From Isoetes taiwanensis (Eukaryota; Streptophyta; Lycopodiopsida; Isoetales; Isoetaceae): a DNA stretch of 64,000 nt. Where the stretch lies: assembly GCA_021234155.1 (NCBI GenBank), contig JAJEKV010000003.1, positions 18,462,386-18,526,385 of the forward strand, in the 5' to 3' direction. Below are positions 11,801 through 24,100 of the stretch, one piece after another. How positions within the stretch are numbered: the stretch's first letter is position 1; each line of letters begins with the position of its first letter. The notes beneath the pieces were generated by a model, which did not search any database, was not told the DNA's origin, and saw only the letters and a list, made by a program, of their open reading frames with translations. Both the position numbers and the translations under genes were made by a program.

Positions 11801-14800
11801 AACTTTTTCTAGAATGCCCTCCATGTGATTCTGCTCCTCTTTGCAGCAAAGTAGTGAGAATTCAGTCTCTAGATCAATCCTGATCTAGGCCAGCCTTGGC
11901 TCCGATACCATGTTGGAAGATCAAGAGGAGAGAATGAAAATGAGCTACTTGCTATTGCATCTTAACGTTATAAATATATATAGGTAATAAAGGCTGCCTA
12001 TGTGGCAGTCATAAAATGACCTTTACCTAACTCTGATATGACCTCTACCTAACTGGTCTAACATGTGACCTTTGACCCTTGAACATCTGACCATTAGACA
12101 ATGGACCAGTTCCAAGAAGAGGCAATGGAACTTGCCCTGTATTTCATAGTATATTGGAACTTGCGTTGTATTTCATAGTATATTGGGGCCTGTGAAAACA
12201 AAATGCTCAATCACATTACTACGACACAGTCTGCAGATTCTCTTGAAGCGCTTGACCTGCTCCGTATAAACCTGCAGGCTTGACCAGAGTATTGAAGAGG
12301 TGGAACTTGCTAAAACGTCTTGAAAATCAGCTTGAAAGCATTTCCTTTCTAACATTTCCCGCGATGCATACTCTGTGTAAGCCGTGCATATGCTGCATCT
12401 TTCAAGCTAAAGATGAGACCCTTTAATTTGACATCAATTTGGATCATAAACGGACTAAAGGGAAAGATACAAAATGCCTAGATAGGCTAGTAGGCGCACA
12501 AGCAAAAGATGAAGAAAAGCTAGATGCTAACTCTAGAATGACTATGGCATATATATGCCATCTTATCCACAGAGACGTGTGCATATAAAATGTTAACACC
12601 CCCTCCTGATGATGACTAGCACTGATAAGAGGAAAAAGAAGAAATATGCAAAATATTTTTCATTTTTATGAATTTGATGCCTGAGTAAACCATCTGCTGC
12701 TTGGTCCTGTGATGGACAGTAGTGAAGTATTAATGAGCCATTTTCCAGTTTGAATTCATTCGGTCTCCAGCTTTAAAAATGGCTTAATCATATTAACAGT
12801 CCATGCTTTGAGGAAGCCTGAGCATATTATCTCATTGAACGGTATCCATTCCATGAATAAATAAAACAGCCTGCAGGTCCTCGCAATCTTTGGCTTCCAA
12901 TGTTTATTTTCCTCATGGCTTCTTTGATAAGGGAAGTAGAGAAAAGAGAGGAGCATTGGGGCTGAGGCTGCATTCCACTATCACGCTCATGTCTGATTGT
13001 TCCACATCTAAGAGATTATCAGAGACATATCGAGCATCTCATCATTAAGATCCTTAAGCTAAATTGACTTGCCAGCAGAAGGATTCTTAAAATTCTAAAG
13101 ATAAATTGTCATGTCAGGAGGAGGTGGCCTTAGTAATACAGGGTTGCTTATCAGCTAGGTGTAGCCTAGGCAGTTGATTTTATCATAATGAACAAACAAA
13201 AAGTATACAGTTAGAATGAAAGATGCTGATTATCTGAGACAACCGGCATCATCTGGAATGATCGCATCTTAGAAGTCTCCCTTGAAAGAGTAGCCATTTG
13301 TGCCATGCAAGAAGAAAGCTTCCGCTTGAAAAATACTCGGATGTTGGGCCTGAGTTTTTTCGTTCTCAACACAAGTTTCATACACTTTTTTTTCCTTTCC
13401 TTGTCATGACGACCACCGCGTAAAGGAGAACAAGGGATGAATCAGTTTGTTTATTATGTCATACCATGCCATTTCCACAATTGACCAGGTTTGAAAACCA
13501 GCACTTATATCCGGAAATATCTCAGCATAGGGGAGTAATGTTTATCGTTTATCAAAAGGAACTTTACTAGGCCTACCAAAGCTATTTATCCAATAGCTAA
13601 TATGACAAATTTTCAAATTGGAATAGCACATTTTAGGTGACATTCCAGATAGCAATTATCTTACTTGAAATTGAGACCGCAAGGTGCAGCTGATCTTCTT
13701 TGAAAAGGATTAAGGCGCACTAGAAAAGGACTTCGAAGCTTGGGTCCAGGGAAGAGGATTCCTAAGTCAGAAAGTGACAAACTATACGCCACATCCCCAA
13801 AACATAGTGGTGCAAGTATGTGGTCATGCTGGCCAAAGGATAAGTATATCGACCCTACCATTCTGTATTGCATGTTGACTGCATGCTCACTGTATTCCTC
13901 CTTCCTCGTTATGACATGGACAAGCTGGAGACCATTGCTTGCGAATCCCACTAAGTTACTAGCCATACTTGATGTCTGATATAGGGCCTATCTTTATTAT
14001 AATGCCATGAAGAGTCTACACTAATTAATCTATGTTAGAGCTTGTCCCATCATGTGTAACCTTAGGGGTGGAATGTGTTTTACTTAAATTGTTGAAACAC
14101 GGAAAAGCACATGAAGACTTACAAAATATGTAACTTAAGGAAAAACAACAGAAAAGACTGACTGTTAGGATAAATAAATGTCCTTTAAATGTTGAGATTA
14201 AGTAGGATACTTACACGATCAACAACTAGGAAGTCTGCAACTTCAGCAGCAACAGGATAACGTGCAGCATTTTTTGTTGACTGCAACAATGACCAAAGTA
14301 TATCAGCTACATTTACAATCCAACGATTTATAAAGAATACATAGCAGTAAGAATACATAGCAGTGGAAGGAACTTCTAATTGCAGATGGAGATGTCTTTA
14401 CCTGCGCACTGATGAGAAGTGGATTTCGTCCTTCATCAATAAAAACTGAATCCACTTCATCAACAATTGCAAAATTAAATGGCTCGGGCCTGCATGAGAT
14501 GCACAAACTTCTTAGCATGACATATTTCAAAGCAAAAAAGGCCTATGTAACTATAACTTCATCACTTTGGCCACTTTCCCATGCAAGACTTGAAGACTAG
14601 TAAAAGCTCACTAAAGAGCCTATGAAGGTTTGGAGGAAAAAAGGATAAAAATTATTATATCTACCAGACACTGTCAGGTCTACAAGAACAAAATGTTAGC
14701 ACAACAAACTGACGCATAGGAAAATAATTTATGTTCCCTACTTAGATTGTCTCTTAGTACCGCTTTGAAGATTAGACTACGAGTCCACCTAAATGCTCAA

Positions 14801-17261
14801 TTTACTCTTTCAGAAACTTTCATGTGATGCCTTTAGAATTAGCTCTATTTTTGCTGCTACTCTTCTTGCATCCATTTCCTCCTTCCTCCGACATTCATAT
14901 CCAGGCAGAATATCCAAAAATGGACATGAAATTTGACATTGGCCCAAGAGTATGGATCTTCCGTGTAGTTTAAGGTGAAACTAACATCAAGAAGCCAAGA
15001 CTGCCTTTCCATGCTGTAGGATTGAAGATCCCCAATGAATGGCCTAGAAATCCCTTCGTGCACAAGAAAGCTGTTGAATGGGAAAAGTTATCCGTTTTGG
15101 AGTGTAAAAGATTGATTCCTATCTTTTGAGCACAGGATTAATTGAGCAAAGGCGTTCGTAAGATCAGATGCAGACCCAAAGTCTACATTCAGCATGTCGT
15201 AAAAGGAGATAAGGTTACATGTGTCATCTATTGACAACCGAGATTTACTCCGTTTATGGAGAAGGTAAGTCTGAAAGTGTACGACCAGCTTCAACACCAC
15301 AGGAAATCATCTCTCTTCTTTCGAGGCTCCTCCAGGCAGAGCACCCCTCGTGTGGCAAACCATTATATATTTCAGAATATAACCAAATGCATGGGAATTC
15401 AATATAGTTCACCATTGACAAATTAACTTGTATGCTGTTGTGGTTATAGAGGCATGTTATATTCCTTTTAAAAGCCACATTTTCAAATTGTATATTTATT
15501 GGGAGCTCTATATCAGCTAACCAGGATGATAGCCTGATGCATATCAGCATTGTCTAATGAATTTCTTCAAGTGTACAGGTTTGCTAAAGAGTTTACCCAT
15601 ATATTTGCCTTATTCAGAAAAAAGGGTAAGGATTTTGCAGTCTTGGCAAAAAGAAGGCTAATGACCAGAAGAAAGAAGGAACTATGATCAGTTTAGATAC
15701 CCTACAAGAAAAGCAATATAAATAGACCAAGTCTCACCAACGCATCACCAGTTCATCTTTTTTCTGACAAGTATGGTCTCGCAAGTAATCAAAGCCAATT
15801 TCCTGCATATCAAAAATATGTTACATTGCAAGCGAGCTCTGAATATTAAGAAATCGTAGAAAATAGAAAGAGCTGCATATGCATATACTGTAGGACTTAC
15901 AGAATTATTAGCATATGTAATATCACACGCATAGGCCAGCTGCCTCTCGTGTGGTCCCATGCCACTCTAACAAAAGCAACCAATTTAGAATCCATGTTTA
16001 TTATTGTCTCAAGGTAATTCTAAAGTAAGAAAACCTGGATCAGGCCCACAGAAAGCCCTAGAAATCGATGTATTTGTCCCATCCAGTCAGCATCGCGTTG
16101 AGCAAGATAGTCATTGACAGTGACCACTGTATAAAATATTGTAAGCTATATGCAAAATAGATTTACATCCTCATGATACAACTCACCATGAACTCCTTTG
16201 TCCGTTAAAGCATTCAGATATGCTGTATCCAAAAGGCCTCAACAGTGTTTTCAGTAGTGTGTAGATACTAGAAACCTTATGCTAGTAAAGTAACTTCTGC
16301 TTACCTGCCAAGGTGGAAACAAGCGTCTTTCCTTCTCCTGTTTTCATTTCTGCAATACCTCCATCGTGAAGCACAGCCCCGCCAATAATCTAATGTGTGG
16401 CAGTTATAAGAAAATAGGAACAGGTTCTGACCCATGTAATCACATAATTAAAGTACCCAGCATCAAGAAATAAAGTATTTGTTCATGTTTATGCACATCA
16501 GGTGGCAGAAGCTGCAACTCTAAAATGCACAATGGCAGATGCACTTCACATCTCTAATTCATGTAAACTCATAAACAGAAAACCATGGATCCTGTAACTG
16601 CACACTTATAAAGCTGCAAATTGTGGATCTATATCTGCTTTTTGCTTCACTTTAATGGGGATTCAAGTATGCATCAAGGGAACTGGGGTTTAATAATCAA
16701 TAAGCATGAGCAACAAGCTTCATTTCGCACAAGAAAGACTGATAACTCTTTGTCATGGCAGGCAATGCTTTGATTGTCTATGGTGCCTACCTGACATGCT
16801 GTACCACAAGATAAGATGCATATGTAAACACCAAAACTCAAACAAACCTGCACATCAAAATGACGCATGCCAAGTGTCCTCCTAGCTGCCTCACGAACAA
16901 CTGCAAAGGCTTCTGGAAGCATAATACTGCGCTGTTAACTTACCATATCTGGATTATAAAGCAGAGCTTGCCTACCAGATTGAATGTTGTTTAAGCTCTC
17001 TCCATGTTTGACTCGTTCACGCAAGGAGTATGTTCTCTCTTTCAGCTTTTGTAATGTAAATGACACCATATTAGGTCAATGGTGGTGTATGCAATAATAA
17101 ATAACCAATGTAGAGTTTAAAACCTGATTATCTGTTAATGAATGGACAGATGCCTCCAGAGAATTAACATCCTGAACAAGTTTCAAATAATCATTTACAA
17201 TCCAGTGGTTTAGACTGGTTTTCGACCATAGTTGCTTCAACAAACTGGTAGCCTTGTCCTG
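1816..17261 (-). CDS. SECA2: SECA2: plastid SecA2 preprotein translocase ATPase (partial at both ends)
   Basis: SecA is the ATP-driven motor that pushes unfolded preproteins through a SecY/E channel; plant SECA2 serves the plastid inner-envelope Sec2 translocon (family knowledge). The exons, read on the minus strand, give in order: an N-terminal helix (W-x10-LNHWIVNDY), Walker A ([10 protein letters not shown]), [14 protein letters not shown], the [14 protein letters not shown] Walker B region, the preprotein-binding part, [58 protein letters not shown], the SECA2-type [18 protein letters not shown] segment, [16 protein letters not shown] and part of the helical scaffold/wing region. The unit between GGNP and [10 protein letters not shown] is the long SECA2-type insertion rather than the shorter SECA1 one. 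No transit peptide exon and no last ~130 codons are visible, so the gene is either truncated or continues outside. An 8.4-kb intron holds a copia element. Confidence 0.93.
6440..6640 (-). mobile_element. Short copia gag relic
   Basis: The minus strand reads '[20 protein letters not shown]...[13 protein letters not shown]', which has the copia Gag pattern of 'L..L..K..' followed by 'M.EYL.KM..L'. It is interrupted by a stop and has no flanking pol. It may be part of the same decayed element as the duplicated block next to it. Confidence 0.35.
6601..6736. repeat. Direct duplication of about 65 bp
   Basis: Two adjacent copies, 6601-6671 and 6674-6736, share 'GCTTCTTG', 'GATAATGGTC', 'GAGCCTGATCCTTATAGAA' and 'AAGGAGTT' with a few substitutions and a small indel. 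No coding role is apparent. Confidence 0.7.
6905..7474 (+). repeat. Dispersed ~215-bp repeat array, left part
   Basis: Units start near 6951, 7166 and 7379 with GGATCC(G/T)CC(C/G)TTTTGGTG or a close variant. They run through a 'GGTTACCACTAG' block, a TGGTATCAGAGCC word, 'AAGGTTCAA', 'CATGCTTGAGG', 'AAGCATCTC' and 'GGGTATGGGATAAAGCC'. The third unit is cut at 7474 by the copia insertion and resumes at 11136. The word TGGTATCAGAGCC matches a plant initiator-tRNA primer-binding site, and GGTTCAANNCC matches a Pol III B box, so the unit may descend from a small LTR element or a tRNA-derived SINE. Confidence 0.75.
7475..7670 (+). repeat. 5' LTR of the copia element
   Basis: 196 bp, TGTTAG...CTAATA (one base off the perfect inverse CTAACA). 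The start abuts the TSD and the end abuts the PBS. Its last 12 bases (7659-7670) recur at 11124-11135 as the only remnant of the 3' LTR. Confidence 0.88.
7671..7682 (+). promoter_or_regulatory. Primer-binding site (initiator tRNA-Met type)
   Basis: TGGTATCAGAGC directly follows the LTR end. It is the usual copia PBS, complementary to the 3' end of plant initiator tRNA-Met. Confidence 0.9.
8155..9428 (+). pseudogene. gag-pol: copia gag and protease, frameshifted
   Basis: Gag forms the virus-like particle and the protease matures it. The start at 8155 ([20 protein letters not shown]) is preferred over the upstream ATG at 8110, because MDPF begins the conserved N-terminus. The order is UBN2-type gag domain (8155-8660), a basic spacer, a CCHC zinc knuckle [14 protein letters not shown] near 8850-8891, and an aspartic protease with active site LDSGATKHM near 9155-9181. 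A frameshift near 8660 moves the frame after MRQ, and a second one in the T-run at about 9420 ends it. These lesions make the element non-autonomous. Confidence 0.88.
9430..11123 (+). pseudogene. pol: copia integrase and truncated reverse transcriptase
   Basis: After the frameshift the frame reads a GAG-pre-integrase domain ([15 protein letters not shown], 9570-9620, with C-x2-C at CHACILGK). It shifts again near 9725 and runs open to 11123. The integrase core has the three acidic sites in [18 protein letters not shown] and [16 protein letters not shown] begins at WQKAMAEEY and includes [26 protein letters not shown] and [14 protein letters not shown]. It stops before the YVDD active site, so no catalytic RT or RNase H exists. 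The downstream residues to 11216 are repeat sequence, not pol. Confidence 0.88.
11136..11705 (+). repeat. Dispersed ~215-bp repeat array, right part
   Basis: This continues the unit interrupted by the copia element, followed by further units starting near 11262 and 11651 (GGATCCGCCCTTTTGGTGTG at the latter). It also contains an internal duplication of the 'GGGGTATGGG(A/G)TAAA(G/A)CCTGGAAAGG' block, near 11508 and 11595. The units again carry (T)AGTATCAGAGCC followed by AAGGTTCAATTCC. Confidence 0.75.
11911..12062 (-). repeat. Short LTR with PBS from a minus-oriented copia or TRIM-like element
   Basis: On the minus strand a 152-bp segment begins TGTTAGACC and ends CCAACA. It is followed at once by TGGTATCGGAGCC (11898-11910), a one-mismatch initiator-Met PBS. 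A TATATATA box lies near 11975. No gag or pol is found on the internal side (11706-11897), so this is a remnant or a terminal-repeat-in-miniature element. Confidence 0.55.
12063..14214. other. Intron sequence without recognisable features
   Basis: A/T-rich sequence with only short chance ORFs on both strands. I see no transposon ends, RNA genes or conserved protein segments. Confidence 0.5.
14215..17261 (-). CDS. SECA2: SECA2 N-terminal exon block (NBD1)
   Basis: Exons placed by translated similarity plus GT/AG borders: 17124-17261, 16976-17045, about 16848-16926, 16305-16389 (Walker A GEGKT), 16187-16222, 16035-16126 ([16 protein letters not shown]), 15901-15964 ([19 protein letters not shown]), 15738-15802 (GFDYLRDH), 14402-14489 ([20 protein letters not shown]) and 14215-14280. 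The junction between 16976 and 16926 is poorly resolved: the intron would be under 60 nt and the phases do not fit cleanly, so a splice-site error or an indel is possible there. The intron from 15737 to 14490 is 1.2 kb and holds nothing recognisable. All catalytic motifs of nucleotide-binding domain 1 are intact in the exons seen. Confidence 0.88.
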
Positions 17262-18739
17262 CTGAAATGGTCACCTAAGTTAATTTGTGAATTCCAAGTT
17301 AAAGTTAAAAGTAGAGCATCTTCAGATGCACATGATCTATCCTAAGTACTTCTAGCAATGTGACGCAACCAATAAACCTAGCAATATTTGTCCTTGTTAT
17401 ATACACATGAACAGCTTAATCAGAAGCATGCCCATTCCCAGATTAAGAACAAAACACTACGCCTTTATATGTGCATCCAACGAAAGAAAGAGCCAACTAA
17501 TGTTCATGGATCGAACAGTAAAAGAGACGATGAAGATGTGATATCCCAGCTGTTAGCCGTTCTCAACCATCAGATAGTGTAGTTTAAGTAAGGTAGTCAG
17601 CATTTCAGGACAAACAATTTCAAAGCCCATGGTTGCTGAGTAATCCCAATGAGGTCCAACCCGTGATGTGGGCTATAAATCTGCTTCATTTAAAATTGTA
17701 AGCGGGGAACATGGACAGAAGAACATACAAATGTGGTTGATTCCGCTACAAGCATTTGTTGCTGGGAGATGGATGCTGTGCATGGTTGCGCTCTTAAAAC
17801 ACCGCCATGCGGCCAATTTTGTGGAGGATATGCCCTGGATATCAAACATGGCTTCCTGTAGGTGCGGGAAGATAACGATTCTGTTGTTGAGCTTACTTGT
17901 ATGCCTTGAATCACAGGAGAAACTAGTGCTGACGGCATGGCCTTTCCCAAAACGGGTTGTTTCTTACGTTTAAAAGCGTTGCATGGCCTATATAGTACTG
18001 ATACTGATACTGCTCATGAAGCAGGTAAAGATTGGAAGATCAGGGTGTCTGATTTTGAAAACGCTGGTCAAGAATGACCTTTTTCGCAACAGAAAAATTG
18101 AAGGTTTCTCCTAGCTGACAACATTCCCACGGCTGACTATCAAAATTGTTCACATTTGTGTAGAAAGTTATCATGTTATTCCTTTCGCATATCTAATTGT
18201 ACAATACCTCAAGACAAGAACTGAGTTATTATAAGCACTAAGACTCACATTTGATGAGGCTAGCACATTCATTGGGCTTGCAAAACCTTTAGCTAACATA
18301 AAGCCATGTCATTGTTTGGGATGTCATCATGCATCACGTTTGTTAGGCTTACCATTCAACGCTCTACAAAAATCCAAATTTATTTAGATACATACCATAA
18401 TCTGGAAAGTTGAAGAAGTGCTTAGGGCCAAATTCGACTGTTCTAGGTGCATGCCAGTTCTATGTGAACCAATTTTAAAATGGCACGTTGTAACTAGCGC
18501 TTTGCCTTCTGATTCCATTGTAACGGTTAGCAATTACCGAAACACTCCTCCTAAAACCAAAAACGTTGTCACTTCAACTCCAAAACAATCGCTTACTTAG
18601 CAGGGGTGATCCCCTGCCTTTTAAAACTTTTTTTTGAAGGACGGCAAACTCTTATTCAATATTCAAGAAGAAGTATACACATAGATGCAGAGACAGAAAT
18701 AAAATCTCAGCAGACAAAGATAATCCACTGAGTGCAGCC
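17262..18739. other. Region upstream of the first visible SECA2 exon
   Basis: The SECA2 transit-peptide exon and promoter would be expected here on the minus strand, but no convincing Ser/Arg-rich plastid targeting segment with a splice donor could be recognised. ORFs such as the one at 17668-17973 show no known domain. Confidence 0.4.
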
Positions 18740-19943
18740 AACTGTCTATGCATAAGATAAGATACCCAAATATTCCTCAAAAATCAAACGTTTCTTGTCA
18801 AGAACAAGCTGAGAACATCGGTATGCCTTCATCAATCTGTCTTGTGCCTCGTGAAGAAGTTGGTCAACACAAATTGATAAGCCTTTGAAGATACACATTC
18901 GCCTTCTTTTCCAAATGGACCACAACAACTAGCTTGAAGCTAAGTGGAAAGCCTGTTGCTGCAAGCTGTTCCAAGTGGAAGGATAAACGGCGAGAAGCAC
19001 CTGCTGACTAGTCAAGACCACATGGAAGAGAGATAGTAACCATGACCAAACTGGCTGAACTTGGTCACATAGAAAGAAGCAGTGCTCGAGACTCTCAACT
19101 TGCCGCTTATATAGTGGGCAGAGTTCTGAAATGCGGGGATAAAACTTATGAACCAGCACATTAACCCGCAGACATCTGTGAAGGAGTTGCCACCATAAGG
19201 TAGAAACTTTGGGATGCAGCAATTTATTCCAGACCCAGGACCACATACGCTTCCACTGAGGAGGGGGAATGCGGAGCTGCCAATAGCCCGAGGGGGAACA
19301 ATGTCAACATCAACCAGCTTTTGATATAACGAATGCACAAGACGATGTGCATTAACAATTTGGGGAACAGTCCAAATAGGCACATCAACTGATTGTGAAG
19401 GAGCGTCTGGCAGAATGTCAGCCAGCTTTTGTCAAAGAGCTCTGTCCCATCGAGATAGCATAAACTTAGTCTGAAAAGCATCCCAAGTCAACAAGTGTCC
19501 TGCCTCATACCAAGCACCAACTGTGAGAATACCGGCAAGCTTCCAACGCCGCTGAGTCAATGGATGTACAGTAGCACACAAGGGCATGTCCTTATCCAAA
19601 GGAATCCACCAACACAGAGAACCTATCTGTGGACACACACCTGGATTAATCTTAAATAGCACATGAACTGTCTCCCAAGAATCAAGCAGTCCCTTCAAAA
19701 AGGGGGAAGCATTCGGATATGGACGAAGCTAATAAAAGAGACACCAAAGAAGAGCTGCCCTAAGTGCCAGTTTTTCCAAAAGGAATACACTACCCAAGTG
19801 CTTGCGCAACCAATCTCATTCCAGGCGAATGTACCATACCCACCAAGTAGCGACAAATGAACTTGGATATCATAATTTTACTCTGTAAATGAAAGTCAAT
19901 CATATCTAGACCTCCAGTAAATTTTGGTTTGATACATGTGGAC
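18740..19943 (-). pseudogene. LINE (L1-type) reverse transcriptase C-terminus with zf-RVT domain
   Basis: Minus-strand fragments in shifting frames follow the plant L1 order: 'IKPKFTGGLDMIDFHLQSK' near 19910 (family: P-x-x-x-GGL-G-x-x-D), then 'W-x-I-P-L-D-K-D' segments, then at 19246-18929 a zinc-binding reverse transcriptase domain. That domain has W-x-W-x-x-L, L-W-W-Q-L-L-H-R and the Cys/His cluster CPLYKRQVESLEHCFFLCDQV. Frames change at least twice. The LINE 5' part is absent: similarity stops at 19943, where a CACTA-type end begins. Confidence 0.7.
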
Positions 19944-20545
19944 CACTACAAGAGGATAGCCATTTTTCATCACTTTAATATCACCTAAAATTTCAAAAAG
20001 TATCAAGTGATATAAATAATGATATTCAAGGTATAGTGACGCTACCAATGACAACATTATATCATCTATAGCATCGTCCGCAATGTCATAGATATGGTCA
20101 ACAATTATATCATTATCAATTAATGACAATATATGTGTTACTAATAGCGTCATGAATAATATCACATATTGCATCAACTTTACCATCATTTATTACTCCA
20201 ATAGTGCTAATGACAATATAAGTGTTATAGCTTATGCCACTTATAGTATCACCCATAGCTTCATGTATAGTATCACATACTGACAATATTATGTCAGTGC
20301 TCGCATCATAAATAATATCACATATTGCATTGGCTTTACCATCATTTATTACTCCAATGGTATTAATGATAATGTAAATGTTATAGCTTATGCCAGCTAC
20401 AATATCACCCATAGCTTCATCTACAGTATCACACATTATATCAGTGCTATCATATGATGCTATATGTGTCGATAATAGCATCATTGTTAATATCACGATT
20501 TACATTACTTTTACTATCAATACTTATCGTAATTTTGATAATGAT

Positions 20546-20661
<116 letters not shown>

Positions 20662-20849
20662 GATGTGTTAATGCTTATTATAATCGTAATATAATTTGTA
20701 ATGGTACTACCTTCTTCAAACTCCCATAAACAAAGTATACAATATAATATTATTAGAAAGGGCAAACTCCCAAGTGCCACTTCATCTCTTATATCATGTG
20801 CAATATCCTCTAGTTCATCATCACCAAGCTGTAGCCTCATTACCAATCT

Positions 20850-21185
20850 TGGAGAGGTGCCGCCTCCCCAAGATCCTCTTAGTGGCCTCCCATGGGCCTC
20901 AAACTATATCAATTCCTCTCCTCCTCGGAATGCTCGCCCTCAAGCATGTGGGACTTACATCATTTGCCTATGAGGCAATTATATATTTGGGATGCTCCCA
21001 TAAAGACTTGAACTCAAGACTCGATTCTGATACCGTTTGATATGACATCTTAAGTATGTGCCCCAACCAATTGGGCAAAAGCATCTAGATGTTGAGGTTT
21101 GACCCTCTAGATGTGATAATTAGGTGCCGCCTTCCCCAAGATCCTCTCGAGTGGTCTCCCATGGGCCTCAAAATATATCAAAGAA
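20850..21185 (-). repeat. Dispersed ~215-bp repeat, minus-strand copies
   Basis: The reverse complement carries the same blocks as the arrays at 6905-7474 and 11136-11705: 'GAGGAATTGATAT', 'CATGCTTGAGGGCGAGCAT' and GGTATCAGA near 21036. The block 'TCCCATGGGCCTCAAA' occurs twice (near 20888 and 21160), so two units are present. Confidence 0.65.
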
Positions 21186-24100
21186 ATAAATGTCAGACAA
21201 ATCGTCAGATATTTCATCAATGCAAGAGTGATTATGTTGGCAAATGCTTTTCAAAAAAAAAATGGTTGGAAAGAAAAGGTTTAATGAAAAATAGTTTTTT
21301 GGGGCTGGGTTTTCTAAGCTAAGGGAAAAAGTCCAAATGAAATTCAATGGCTAAGATCACATTGGACAAGATTGATGAAAGGGCCAGAAACCGCAACCCT
21401 TTCTTATTGAAAAGGCATAACAAGAGCAGATCAGCGACCAGCAGGGCAAGCCAATTTTGGGAAGGAGCAGGGCCACCGTAGGTGTGATGGCAAGCCGATC
21501 TTTGGAGAGGAGCGGCCACCATAGTGTGATGATAGACTGAAGCATAGACGAAGAAGCCTCAGTTCAGCAGCCCAAGCTCCGGCTATGGTAGCCCAACGCC
21601 CAGTTCTGGCAACAGCCAATCTTTTCAGTTTTGTCCTCTGGCTTTGAAGAGGTCCAGGACTGTTGGCTGCAGGCTCCTGGACTGTTTGGCTGCAGACTCC
21701 ATGACATCGGCTATGCTCTACCGTCATGTGCAAATGCTGATATCCACAAAATAGGATTTTGGGTTGCAATAATAAATCGACTCCCAAGAAATGGCAAAGG
21801 CCACCCAAATTTGTTGATAAAATTGTGATCAAGGCATGGAGTTGGAAAAATCGTACATAGGGTTTTTTTTGTGTGCCCTAAAAAGCGTGTTTACCCTAAT
21901 ATATAGTGTAGATAATGCCCTAGCCCTGTCTCAATTTTTTTGTAATGGGCATTGCGCCTTGTAAAGGCTTGGCAGCACCGCCAAACTCGGCCCCACTCAT
22001 GGCTCCGCCACTCGTGCCCCGCCTCGTTTAGTGGAGCCGCCAGGCCTTTACAAGGTGTAATGGCCCTCATGATGGGAATTACAAGACGTAATAACCGTTT
22101 GTTAAAATTGCCTCCAATAATATGTTGCCACGTAGCGAGTGAATTTCCTCTAAGCGGCTATGGCGGAGAACCTATGGCAAACGAAAGGGAAAGATATTTT
22201 TGAGGCTATGGAGGAGAAGCTATGGCAGACTAGAGGGTAAGATATTTATTATGAATGCTTCAGCTAACAAAACCCTCTTATTTGCTTGAAACTTTTTTGC
22301 GATTGAACTGCAGAAATGGCAAAATTTTAGTTTATAAGACCAAACGGCATAGAAGCAAATTATAACAAAGGGTAAAAGTTCAAGAGGCATACCATTGCCG
22401 GAATGTTAGCTTGCCTCCAGATCAGAGATGGCGAAAGGCATTCATCCAAAGTTTCTTGTTCGGTTTCAAAATATTTGATAAAGAATGAGCAACTGCAGCA
22501 TTCCCGTAGATGAATCCCTTCTCGGTCAGAAAATTTTAAGAAGAAGAAAGCTCTGTTCCTTCCACCAGAATCAATAAAAAATAAGCAGAGCAAATCAATC
22601 CACCAGTTTAAAGCTTCAAAAACATCCATCTCTTCTTTGATTTGCTGGATTAAAACTTAAAAAAATCCATCTTTGCTCTCGTGGCCATTTACCAAATCCA
22701 TTGAAGCAATCTTTAGAAATTGCAAAGTCTAGTGCAAAAGCACAACAAAGAAATCCAGTTAGGCCACAAAGCACAACAAAACAGAGAAAGAAACACAGCA
22801 AGCAGTGGACTAGCAATGCCGCTCGGCAAACAATGGAGAAATGTTTAGACCGTATAAAACTAAAGAAAAAACCAGTAATTTTAACCAAACGGTTATTACT
22901 TTTAGGTCTAATAATGCCCTTGGGCCAGGGCGTTATCTCCCTTAACGCACTTGTCCGAGGGTTTGCATCAGAGCCAGAAGCAGGGGCGCCAGATCCATGT
23001 CTGCTATGAGAGTGGCTAAAGATGCATCAGAGAATAACAATGATGCTATGAAGACACCACTCTATAAATCCATTTGCTCGTCCAAGAAGCCCTCTTTGGA
23101 GATGGAGCTGCTGCTCAGATTCGACCCAAGAAGAAAACCCTATTTTTGAAATGCATTGGACCGGCGAAAAGGTAATCCCTAACACAAAAAATGCAGTGGA
23201 AATCCGGCTTAAAGAGACCCGCATATAAGGATTTATTGGAAAAGCTCTGCCCAGCTTGATTGGCGAGCAAAATGAGCAGATTGTGAAGTGGGTAAGCAAT
23301 AGTGGATTGCCAGAATACAAAGACATGTTTTGGGCGATTCATTGTGCTGGAAAGCCGGTGCTGTAGAAGATCAAGGAGATGAGAAGATGAAAGCTTCAGA
23401 GGAGATTTTGTGGGAGTATGGCGATTTGGGAGGTCCATCTGTTCTGTTTGTGCTTGAAAACTTGGTAAGACGACAGGAATCACTGTAATGTTCTAGGATT
23501 TTATAGAGATTTTAGTTTAAAACCCTAGGATCTTATGAGAAATAGTGTAAAATTTTAGCTGGTGAAGTGTTACCAGCTGTAATAGAGAGTATGCAGCCAA
23601 ATTTGGCATGGCCAAGGTAGCCGAATTTGGCATGGCTTTGAGTGGCTTCGGCATTCCTGTGTTTTTTCGAAAGAAAATAGCATTGGTAGCTGCATAATGG
23701 CATTTCGAAATGGCAGCTCCTGTACATCTCTGGATGATTAAGAGCTTCTGGGTGAAAAACCCTGATGTCCCAGATTGATTTGATGCTAATAAGCTTGCAT
23801 CTCTGTTGGTTGCAACTGTGCCCTCAGATTCATGCACAGAATACAGACTATCTGCAGTGTTGCAGCAATTTGCTTAACCAGATTGAAAAGGATCTACTAA
23901 GCAAGGGAAGGATCTACTCCAAATCACAGATATTTGAAGCAAAAATAATCAGGAGCCTTGCTTCTCTTAGTTTCTGTGAGCAGGAGCTTTGCTCAAAACA
24001 GTGGTGGTAGTGGCAGATATAGTGGCGGTAGTGGCAAGTATAGGGCCATTAACTGCATCAATATTCTTTAACCCAAACAATTGGTATAAAATCTGCCATC

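Larger units (their letters stand above)
5848..14214 (-). other. 8.4-kb SECA2 intron filled with repeats
   Basis: The reading frame leaves exon 14215-14280 (ends ...DFLVVDRV) and resumes at exon 5847 ([17 protein letters not shown]). The intervening sequence holds a minus-strand copia gag relic, a direct duplication, a dispersed-repeat array, the copia element 7475-11135 and a short minus-oriented LTR at 11911-12062. The parts 5848-6439 and 12063-14214 show no gene, RNA or repeat I can name. Most neighbouring SECA2 introns are 80-1250 nt, so this one grew by insertion. Confidence 0.8.

Noticed and set aside
1816-17261. Bacterial secA from contamination
   Set aside because: More than 20 spliced exons and the SECA2-specific insertion show a plant nuclear gene.
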